NCBI GenBank assembly: GCA_025667525.1
Contig: CM046882.1
Coordinates: forward strand, 525,972,618 to 526,036,617
Direction: 5' to 3'
DNA length: 64,000 nt
DNA from: Glebionis coronaria
Taxonomy: Eukaryota > Streptophyta > Magnoliopsida > Asterales > Asteraceae
Under the pieces are notes generated by a model. It did no database searches, had not been told where the DNA came from, and saw nothing but the letters and a program-made list of their open reading frames with translations. Position 1 is the stretch's first letter. The number at the start of each line of letters is the position of its first letter. A program made the translations under genes and the position numbers. This document shows, piece after piece, positions 55,616-64,000 of the stretch.

Positions 55616-56418
55616 GTAATTTAGTTTTTAATTCAATTGTTTATATAAATTAAAGGTGTTGGTTTTTTTAATTCAATTTTTTTTATAAATTGAGTTTTTT
55701 ATATAAATTTATAGTTTTTATTAATTGAATGTTTAATTGAGTTTTTACTTTAATGTTTTATGTTATTGTTGTCGACCGCAGCCGACCGCAACCGACCACA
55801 GCCGACAGAAGCCAACCACAGCCGACCACCACAAATAACAGGTATGTTTTTTTTTAATTCTAACTGATAATATATGTTATTTACTGATTTTTATCATTTT
55901 GGTTTCCCCAGCGACATGTCGTTGGGGATTTATAAACTTGTTAATTTCCGTTACGAATGTTTTATTGAATTAAACCTTAGGAATGTTTTAGGATTTTAGC
56001 GATTAATTTCAGAAAATTCCCGTCTGAAATTGATCAACCTATAGAAAACCCGTCCGAAGTTAATTTAATAGGAATTAACTTCGAAAAGTCCCCTGTTTGA
56101 GACTGCTTTTTGATTGTTTTGTCTCATTTAGGATATGAATGCGTATAACTGGTTTACTATTTGAGATGATTTCGACAGTGTTTCTCATTTACTCCTACGA
56201 ATATGTCTTTAAACACATATTTGGGGAGTTGAGGGGAAATGCTTCCTAAATTTTCTCAAATATTAAATCGGTTATACACATTCATATATGAGACGAAGCA
56301 TCAAAGAGTGGGTTAGGATTGCCTTCCATAGTTGCACTAGGTGAACAAAACATTTAGGATTGCTTTCCATAATTGACTTCCATGTAATAATAACTAAACA
56401 TACGGATAAAACACAGTT
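55616..56418. other. Region upstream of the transposase ORF
   Basis: Non-coding. It contains short GACCGCAGCC repeats (55775-55830), a subterminal-type palindrome at 55906-55927 and no recognised exon. The transposase promoter is presumably here but no clear TATA box was assigned. Confidence 0.4.
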
Positions 56419-59400
56419 ATGGTATTCGCTGATGAGAGTTGGATAATAAAACCGATTGTTTCCAAAGAACTTAATGACGGTCTCACAAAGTTCGTCAATC
56501 ATTGTCGACCGTTGGTGAATGCTACCGGGAAAATTAGATGTCCATGCAAAAAATGTCGAAATGTATTATGGAAACCCATCGAATGGATTGGAGATCATAT
56601 TGCGTGTAACGGGTGAGACCCACTTTATACCACATAGGTCAAACACGGTGAACCGGCTCCACGTGCGCCAGTGATAGATAACCTAAGAGAACCTATGATG
56701 AGTGACATGACAGCGTTTACTCGATGATTTTAGCTATATTCCTTCGAATGAACCAACACAAGGAGATAATATTGGTGAGACTAGTAACCAACCGACTCAA
56801 GCCACTCGTACCGAGTTTGAAGAGTTGTATGCAAGTGCCAACGAGGCGCTGTACTCTGGTTGTGAACATGTGTCTCGACTAGACTTTATGGCAAAAATTA
56901 CCTATTTTAAGGCTAAAGGCAAAATGACAGATTCTTTATTCAATGAAATATTAGAGTTTTTCCGATATGCATTTCCCGATAGTAAAGGATTCAAGTTCCC
57001 ACCAAACTACTATGAAATAAAGAAGACATTTAAAACGATCGGGTTTGGGTACAAGTCGACACATGCTTGTGAACACGACTGCTGCTTGTTTTGGGATGAT
57101 AAAGAAGAATTGCAATTCTGTCCGGTGTGTAATACGAGTATATGGAAAGACACTAACACACCGCGGAAGAAAGTTCCTAGGAAGGTGTTGCGTTACTTTC
57201 TAATCATTCCTAGACTACAACGTTTGTACAAGTCTAGACACACTACAAAAGACATGACTTGGCATGCTACTGGAAAGTGTGTAGAGCCTGGTAAGATGCA
57301 ACACCCAGTTGATGGCGCGGCCTGGAAGAAGTTTGACTTGAAGTATCTAGAGTTTGCAGCAGAACCAAGAAATGTTCGACTAAGGTTGTGTGTTGATGGT
57401 TTCAATCCGTTCAGCAACCTTAGTCAGACCTACATCATGTGGCCGTTGATATTGACAACATACAATCTGCCTCCTTGGTTATGTATGAAAGAAAGTAATT
57501 TTATGCTGACGTTGTTAATTCCTGGCCCTAAATCCCCGGGAAAGGACATTCATGTTTACTTGCAGCCTGTGATTAAAGACCTGAAGACTTTATGGCACAA
57601 GGACGGTGTTGATACTACAGACATTATTTCACAAAAGCGGTTTAACATGAGAGCGATGCTTTTATGGACCATAAATGATTTTCCTGCTCGAAGTAGTTTG
57701 TCTGGGTGGAGTGGGAAAGGTTACTATGCATGCCCTACATCTAACCTAGAAACTCCATCTATTCCTGTCACAAGAAAAATAGCTTATGTTGGCCATAGAA
57801 GATGGTTAAAGAAGCCCCATAAATGGAGGAGTTCACGTGATGACTTCAATGGCAAACCTGAACACAAAGATCAACCTAAAGAATATAACCTGCCGAATGT
57901 AATCGTGGAGCAACATGCTAGATTGCTAAGGCGTTTGTCGGGTAAACATCTGAAACATGGGGGTGTGATGATTTCCCGCAATGTTAAAGTCGAGCTTAAC
58001 TGGACTAAACGGTCTATTTTTTACGAGCTTGAGTATTGGCCTTTTATTTCACTAAGACACAATTTAGACATCATGCATATCGAAAAAAATGTGTTGGAGG
58101 CCATCTTGAACATTTTGTTAATGAATGACAAAAGTAAAGACACCGCAAAGGCAAGACAAGACTTGAAAAAGATGGGCATTCAAAGACCTTTGTGGCTAAC
58201 CGTAAACCACAGGGGGAAGACTGTGAAGCCCCAGACTGCGTATTCTTTAACAACAGAGAACCGAGAAAAGTTTTGTCAGTACATCAAAAGTGTTAAACTA
58301 CCAGATGGGTTCGGATCAAGCTTCGGCACAAAGTGACCGATAATGATACAAATATAACGGGCCTGAAGTCTCATGACTGTCATATAATGATGCAACGTTT
58401 ACTTCCTTACGGACTTCAAAATTACTTTCCTGAACATATTGAAAAACCCATAATCAATCTATGTTCCTTGTTTAAGAAACTCTGCTCTACAACTTTGATG
58501 GAGGAGGACATGTTGAAAGCTTCGATCAAGGTGGTTGAAATTCTATGCGAGATTGAGCGCATATATTCTCCTGCTTTCTTTGACATTATGATTCACTTGC
58601 CCATCTATTTAGCTCTAGAGGCTCTTGAAGGCGGGCCTATTCAACCCCGGTGGATGTATCCATTTGAAAGATTCATGAAGAAGCTAAAAGGTTATGTAAG
58701 AAATAAAGCTAAGCCGGAAGGTTCGATCGCGGAGGGTTATGTTGCAGAAGAAGCATTGACTATAAGTTCTCAATATTTTCGGGGTTTTACCACGAAATTT
58801 AATCGTCCCTATCGTAATGTGGACCCCCCTCCCTCAACGTGTAAGTTTCAGGTGTTCCGATCGATACGCAAGCCGATTGGTTTAATGTCCTTTCCTCATT
58901 TTCCTACTGACGAGTACAAGAAAACGAGATGGTATGTACTTAACAAATTCCTGAGATCGACACGTACCAAGACCAGTTCCAGAGGTACGCGTTTTTTAAT
59001 TTTGTAACTTTTTGTTCTTAGCTTATCATTTCGATGACTTATTCTAATAGCATGAACGTTTTTCAGTTTATTTCCAGGAAAAAAAGACATGTTAGAAGAA
59101 TTCCCCCACTGGTTTAGGATGCTGGTAAACTAACACTTATTTTGTGTACTTAAGTGTAAAATAACAATATCATATTTTTTGTTTTCTATCTAATCCTATC
59201 TTCTTCATACATCTTTGAACGTCACGCACAAAATCCCCAAGACCGAGAGGTTAGCCCAACCAGCGAGTTATTCGCTTTGGCTAATGGACCATCAAAGGCT
59301 CCAATGTCAGTAAACTTTTGCGTAGTAGATGGTGTGAGGTATGTCGTGCTGAGCCGCGATGAACGTCGCGTAACTCAAAATAGCGGTGTTTATTCGACTG

Positions 59401-60028
59401 GCTCTGACAGGTAAATGTCTTATGGTCAGCTTCAAGAAATCCTCCAGTTTGACTATTTGTCGTTTAAAGTTACGTTGTTCAAAGTTAAGTGGTTCGACAC
59501 TCACAACAACGTTGGTAGAGTCAAGAAACTTACCTTTAGAAACGGAATGACACAAATCGTCGGCTCTGGTGAGTGGTGGAAAAGTGAACAATACATTCTC
59601 GCAACACAAGTCAAACAAGTCTTCTACCTTGTAGATCCGGCCAAACCCAACGTGAAGGTCGTCGAACATGTTAATCATAAAAAGTTTTTGAACAAGGGTG
59701 TATCGTGGTAGAGAACGAACCTGATATTATACATTTGGACCACTCATCTGATCTTCCACCTTCTACTAGTGATCTCCCGCCTTCTACTAGTGATCTCCCA
59801 CCTTCTACTAGTGGGAATGACTTCGGTATTTACACCTTCTATATAGATTTGCATATAGATGGTGAATCAACGGAGGTTGACGCACCGCCAGATAACGATG
59901 ATGTTCCTGGCGAAGACGATGATGATGAAGACCCCCTTCCTTATGATTTAGCAGATTCTGATGTTGAAGACCTCATCAAAGATGATGATGGTGTTGATAA
60001 ATTTTATTCTAGTGACGAAGAAGATTAA
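56419..60028 (+). pseudogene. CACTA TNP2-type transposase, multiply frame-broken
   Basis: Family order is preserved. A transposase-associated domain (56419-56616, ADESWIIKPIVSKEL and GKIRCPCKKCRN) ends at a stop, with another stop before VKHGEPAPRAP. The tnp2 catalytic core is 56825-58336: YAFPDSKG, HACEHDCCLFW, KKVPRKVLRYFLIIPRLQRL, CVDGFNPFSN, LPPWLCMKESNFMLTLLIPG, LLWTINDFPA, HNLDIMHIEKNV. A frame break near 58330 leads to DUF4218 (58333-58950: GLKSHDCHIMMQRLLPYGLQ, WMYPFERFMKKLK). Another break near 58950 precedes an intron, and a DUF4216 part (59227-59711) has an internal stop. A final shift precedes an acidic tail (59705-60028, three DLPPSTS repeats). The core's zinc pair reads CPTS instead of CPxC. 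It would cut and paste the element; as read it cannot make full-length protein. Confidence 0.88.
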
Positions 60029-60197
60029 CTTTGTGTTGTAACTTGCAAAATACACTTATATATTTGAATGAATGAATGAATGAAATTGTTGTAGATTGTT
60101 TAAATGTGTAAATTCATTTTGATATTTGGATTTGTGCATGCTTGCATTATTTTGTTCATGAATTTCTACATGTTATGCTAACTGTACCTGTATACAG
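60029..60197. other. Spacer between the two transposase genes
   Basis: Contains GAATGAATGAATGAATG (60067-60083) and a short TATA-poor stretch. It ends in TATACAG before the ATG of the second gene, so the second gene may be a downstream exon set of one long transcript, as in En/Spm where TNPA and TNPD arise by splicing. Confidence 0.4.
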
Positions 60198-60729
60198 ATG
60201 GCTGATGTTGCACGGGGACACGGCGGGGACGGTCGTGCCGAGGATCCTTCACGTCCACGTCCTCTATCATTAGATTGCGGGGGTTGCTTCGTTAACCGAG
60301 GTAAGAATTTTTGGATTATTGTAATACAAATTTGATACACATATTGAACTTGTTTGCCTTGAACTTTTATGACTTTATCACTCACTTGATTTTGTAGGAA
60401 AAGGAAAGCAAAATCCCAATTTGGGCGGGAGGAGAGCCGGCAGGGACAATACCCGGGACAAGACCCGTTGCCTGAAATTACTGGATGCGGTGACCGCGAA
60501 TCACAACCGGTCAGTTGAGATCAACTTTGTAGATGCTAAAGATGACCTAGTTACACCTGTCGGCCCCTACGCAGAGCATTGGGGAAACTTATTCGGGGTG
60601 GTCGTTAGGAAAATACCTTTGTATTACCCTTCATGGAACAAGGTCCCCGCAGGGCACAAGGCGGCGGCCTAAGAAGCTCTTGGGGTAAGTTATCATTTTA
60701 TGTTTATTTAATTATCGTGTTTATTTATT

Positions 60730-61277
60730 TAATTGTGTATATTTGTTTAAATTCGTTTTTTATTTATATCATATAAATAAATAAACAAATTTAAATAAAT
60801 ATATAAATTATATTTCTAACTCTGTTTTTAATGTGTTGTATTGTGTATATTTATTTAAATTCGTTTATTTATTTATATCATATAAATAAATAAACGAATT
60901 TAATAAATATATAAATTATATTTCTAACTCTGTTTTCAGTGTGTTGTATTGTGTATATTTATTTAAATTCGTTTATTTATTTATATCATATAAATAAATA
61001 AACAAATTTAAATAAATATAAAATTATATTTTTAACTCTGTTTTCAATATGTTGTATTGTGTATATTTATTTAAATTCGTTTATTTATTTATATCATATA
61101 AATAAATAAACAAATTTAAATAAATATATAATTTATATTTCTAACTCTGTTTTCAATGTGTTGTATTGTGTATATTTATTTAAATTCGTTTATTTATTTA
61201 TATCATATAAATAAATAAACAAATTTAAATAAATATATAAATTATATTTCTAATTTTGTTTTCAATGTGTTGTATTT
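60730..61277. repeat. 108-109-bp tandem repeat, 5 copies, in an intron
   Basis: GTTGTATTGTGTATATTTAT marks starts at 60835, 60943, 61051 and 61160, and GTTGTATT recurs at 61269; a partial copy precedes 60835. Each unit contains the inverted pair AATTCGTTTATTTATTTATA / TATAAATAAATAAACRAATT and can fold into a long hairpin. Confidence 0.85.
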
Positions 61278-61621
61278 GATTGCAGAAAAAATACGATCTC
61301 GAGCCACACAGGAGCTCCAATCGGTGGCAGAGTATTCATAATACCATTAATGCCCAATTACAAAAACATACAACACCAACAAGGCCACTCTGAAGCGAGA
61401 TTACTATAAAAAGACCCCGAGACCGGAGAATACGATGTGGTTCCAATTAGGCGGGACAGACCCGACGAGTACTCAGCTGAAGAGTGGGAAAAACAAATAA
61501 CGTTTTGGACTGACCCTGGTAACAAGAAGCGATCCTTAACAAACAGCTAAAATCGGTCCAAGGCAACACTTCCCTCCCGGCATGGTTCTCGGTCGATCCG
61601 TCGCACTAGACAGCTCATGGT

Positions 61622-61622
61622 A

Positions 61623-61721
<99 letters not shown>

Positions 61722-61759
61722 GTTTTTTTATTTTTATTATTTTATTATTATTATTATTG
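61622..61759. repeat. (ATT)n microsatellite
   Basis: About 45 ATT units with one interruption near 61721-61745, inside the third intron of the Transposase_24 gene. Confidence 0.93.
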
Positions 61760-62382
61760 ATTTTACATACATATATATCTGATTATACATTTTGGTGTGT
61801 TAAGATTTGCCGTTTTTAATTAGATTGATCTTACTTGCGTGTGTATGTACAGAAAAAGGCGTCCGAAACCCAACAGGAGCCTTCAGAGATCGACATGTTC
61901 TATCGTTTGCACACGGATGAAAATGGTGTATTTGCAGATCAGAACGGTCTCCAGTTGTATGTAAGTATTCTTTTAAAACACACTTGAATGAATCATTGAT
62001 TAATAATCTAGCAACCCGACTAATATATTTATTATCTTGTGTTATTGTCACTACACATGATCGGATGAGGGAGCTAGAGGCGACGGGTGAGCACACCACT
62101 TCCGAGATCAACAGGATGGTACGAGGAGGCAAGTTTCGCGGCCACCATCCTGGCGTGGGTATGGTATTACCGGGATACGCCGGTTCTAGTCCGAGCTTTT
62201 CGTCACTCCCTGACACTCGTCGGGATGTTGATTTCCTGATGGGCATGCTGAGAGGCGACGACAGGTATGCCAATCATTTTTCGAGATATGAGAGTGTTGG
62301 TGCCAGCGGGAGCGGGAGTCGCCCGTGTGATGATGCTGAGGATCGGGAGGGTGGCGAGGATAGTGGCGATGACGCGATCTAG

Positions 62383-62735
62383 TCGTGTCATATATGTGTT
62401 TATTAGTATGGTATATTGCTTTTTTATGTTCATCTTGACTTGTTTCCTTATTATCCTAAATTAGAACGCTTGTTTCCCTAGTATCCTTAACTATCCGGAC
62501 TTATTCCTAGTATCCTTGACTAAATTAGAACGTTATATTATATTTTGGTGCAAGTTTGAACTTATTCCGCGTTTGTGTTGATTTGTATTCCAAGTTTACT
62601 TTATATGTGTCTTTTGGTGAGTAAAATACAGGTTTTTGTTACAGGTTTTGGTAGCTTTTTTCCGGAAAAATTCCAGAAAAAATCTGGAAAACGCCTGCCG
62701 TGCAGGAAATTTATAAAAAAAACCTGCAGACTTTT
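62383..62735. other. 3' flank of transposase genes
   Basis: Non-coding. GACTTGTTTCCTTATTATCCT and CTTGTTTCCCTAGTATCCTTAACT are short degenerate repeats (62438-62525). No clear poly(A) signal stands out. Confidence 0.4.
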
Positions 62736-63170
62736 CCCCAGCGACATGTCGCTGGGGAAACTTTGGAAAATCGTTGACAAGTCAAACACGAAGCTTTGAC
62801 AAGTCAAACATATCGATAGTTTCCCAGCGACAACACTGAGAAATCGTTGACAAGTCAACCACAAAGCGTTGACAAGTCAAACGTAAGGAAAGCTTCCCCA
62901 GCGACATGTCGCTGGGGAAACTTTGTAATTAGCTGAGAAGATTAAGTTTAACTTAATTTTTGCTGATTTAGTAAAGACTTTCCCCAGCGACATGTCGCTG
63001 GGGAAAATCTTGCCACCGTGGCAATCTATTTTTTCAGGAAAAGCCTGTGTGGCCCGCGTGTCACTGGGGTAAGTCGATGGGGATACCTTTCTCATCGAGC
63101 GTACTTCAGCGAAATTTTCCCAGTGACATGTCGCTAGGGAAACGTATCCCCATCAAATTGTCGCTGGGAA
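62736..63170. repeat. Right subterminal palindromes
   Basis: Perfect 22-bp palindromes at 62736-62757, 62896-62917 and 62982-63003. A two-base variant lies at 63119-63139 and partial copies near 62820 and 63150. They mirror the left subterminal block. A second motif, CGTTGACAAGTCAAAC, is repeated four times at 62773-62882. Confidence 0.85.
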
Positions 63171-63183
63171 AATCCCAAAAAAA

Positions 63184-63212
63184 CGCTGGGGAAGGAGTCG
63201 ATTGTTGTAGTG
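63184..63212 (-). repeat. CACTA right terminal inverted repeat
   Basis: On the minus strand it starts CACTACAACAATCGACTCC. See the left TIR. Confidence 0.93.
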
Positions 63213-63215
63213 TAT
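63213..63215. repeat. CACTA target site duplication, right
   Basis: TAT, same as 50782-50784. Confidence 0.85.
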
Positions 63216-63294
63216 AAAAGGAAAAAATGAAGATAAAAATGATATCAGAAACATAAATAAGTATAGAAGGTAATAATGAAGGACACCATGTATT

Positions 63295-63690
63295 TTAACA
63301 GTTATTAGAATCTAAAGACAATATTTTTGAAGTATAGTCAGGCATATGAGCTCTTGATTCATATTTTCTTGAAGATGACAATTTCAATTTACATCTTTTA
63401 ATTTCTTTCTTTAGAGTCAAACCATTTTCTCTGTCTAGAATCAATTTCACAACAGTCACATCTCGTAATTGAACTCGACGTCATTTCCGGAGTGTTTTAT
63501 TGTGATCATGGCAAGTTTTATTTGTGATACCACATCAGGGGTTGGTGGGTTAAGGTGTTTGAAAATGTTTTGCTGATTTTCGATGTGGTTTAAACAAGTC
63601 GCCGGCGGTGGTTTATGATTTTCCGGCGAGTTATTTTCCGACGAGTTATTTTCTATAGAGGGGATGGTGAGAGGTACGTATGTGTGTGTT
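63295..63690 (-). pseudogene. Possible small gene remnant, frame-broken
   Basis: On the minus strand one frame is open for about 74 codons (about 63670-63450, NNSSENNSPENHKPPP...PDVVSQIKLAMITIKHSG). An overlapping frame is open for about 58 more (VTVVKLILDRENGLTLKKEI...SLDSNNC) to a TAA at 63295. Composition looks protein-like and the frames meet, suggesting one gene with a single indel. No in-frame ATG was found for the first part, and no family was recognised. Confidence 0.3.
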
Positions 63691-63699
63691 TTTTTTAAA

Positions 63700-64000
63700 G
63701 AGAATGGATTTAATAAATGATAGGTAATGTTTTATACGAGATTGGTAGAGTTAAATATTAACTATTGAATGAAAATTAAATGGATGGTTGAGATATCTTT
63801 TTTTTTTCTGAGTACACATTCTTTGTGGATCTCACCTCACTGACTGTTGCAGAAACAAGAATCATTATGACTTTTCATGAAAAAACACTTCGTTTTGATC
63901 ATAACATTCATTTTTTATTTATATAGACACATATAAACGTACTTTGGTCTCAAGATCAATCACAATATATACATTCTCAATGTTTTGCTCTATTTTCTTG
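63700..64000. other. Window end, nothing recognised
   Basis: AT-rich DNA without ORF or repeat of note. Confidence 0.5.

Larger units (their letters stand above)
60198..62382 (+). pseudogene. CACTA Transposase_24 (Ptta/En/Spm) gene, spliced, with stop
   Basis: Proposed exons: 60198-60300 (MADVARGHGGDG...), 60398-60684 (KLLDAVTANHNRSVEINFVD, LVTPVGPYAEHWGNLFGVVV), 61286-61619, 61853-61960 (EIDMFYRLHTDENGVFADQN) and roughly 62056-62382 (RGDDRYANHFSRYESV..., Gly/Ser/acidic tail). Introns show GTAAGA..TTGTAG, GTAAGT..TTGCAG and GTAATT..TACAG borders. The VRKIPLYYPSWNKVP segment and the later ETQQ..EIDMFYR..FADQNG segment fit the plant Transposase_24 family, the presumed DNA-binding partner that recognises subterminal repeats. 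A TAA at 60670 interrupts the second exon and the third exon needs frame changes, so it is probably inactive. Confidence 0.7.
50785..63212 (+). mobile_element. Complete-ended CACTA (En/Spm) transposon, 12.4 kb
   Basis: The ends are CACTACAACAATCCAGCCC at 50785 and, on the minus strand from 63212, CACTACAACAATCGACTCC. The first 13 bases are identical and similarity extends through CCTTCCCCA. A 3-bp TAT duplication flanks it. Subterminal regions at both sides carry many copies of a palindrome centred on GCGACATGTCGC. Internally there are a GRF zinc-finger ORF, a 33-bp minisatellite, AT-rich tandem repeats, a TNP2-type transposase gene with several frame breaks, and a spliced Transposase_24 gene. 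Ends look competent; the encoded proteins look damaged. Confidence 0.95.

Noticed and set aside
50785..63212. Regularly spaced palindromes resembling a CRISPR array
   Set aside because: Spacing is irregular, the genome is a plant, and the palindromes sit in the subterminal zones of a CACTA transposon.

Overview
This window is nuclear DNA from a flowering plant, most likely a eudicot. It is AT-rich, contains Ty1/copia, CACTA, Helitron, MITE and SINE-type elements, and has intronless secreted aspartic-protease-like genes of the EDGP / basic 7S globulin / TAXI family. The family cannot be fixed from sequence alone; Asteraceae is a low-confidence guess. No rRNA, functional tRNA, organelle or bacterial sequence was seen. 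The only probably functional host genes are three intact TAXI-like genes. Almost everything else is transposable-element sequence in different states of decay.

Layout. 1-1318: LTR end, primer-binding site and leader of a decayed copia element. 1320-17220: long (TA)n tracts holding a MITE and what reads as two minus-strand, non-autonomous Helitrons in head-to-tail array (1619-9144 and 9245-17117). Each has a 3' hairpin plus CTAG at its left end and a TC start at its right end. They carry MITEs, a SINE-like tRNA head and spliced gene fragments, one of them an exon of cofactor-independent phosphoglycerate mutase. 17337-20705: decayed copia. 20706-22558: unrecognised sequence ending in a probable LTR.

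22566-29319: cluster of TAXI-like genes: a truncated pseudogene, a full-length copy broken by one missing base, then two intact convergent genes. A further intact copy lies at 39420-40736. The intact and one-base-broken copies have a TATA box about 52-71 bp upstream of the start codon, a signal peptide, many Cys residues and degraded catalytic motifs. They are probably secreted protease-homologue inhibitors or defence/cell-wall proteins rather than active proteases. Between them, 29991-38756 looks like a foldback or MULE-like element interrupted by a young, apparently complete copia retrotransposon (31592-37819, 5-bp target duplication, LTRs about 2% diverged, one 1,543-codon gag-pol ORF).

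41453-50670: a 5'-truncated SINE with a perfect 14-bp target duplication, an older disrupted copia (42074-47989), and a degenerate ACATGT-rich tandem repeat.

50785-63212: a complete-ended CACTA (En/Spm) transposon of 12.4 kb with 3-bp TAT target duplication and matching TIRs. It has many copies of a perfect 22-bp palindrome near both ends and internally, a GRF zinc-finger passenger ORF, a ~68-copy 33-bp minisatellite, a damaged TNP2-type transposase gene and a second, spliced Transposase_24 (Ptta/En/Spm) gene. 63213-64000 is host flank with a possible small gene remnant.
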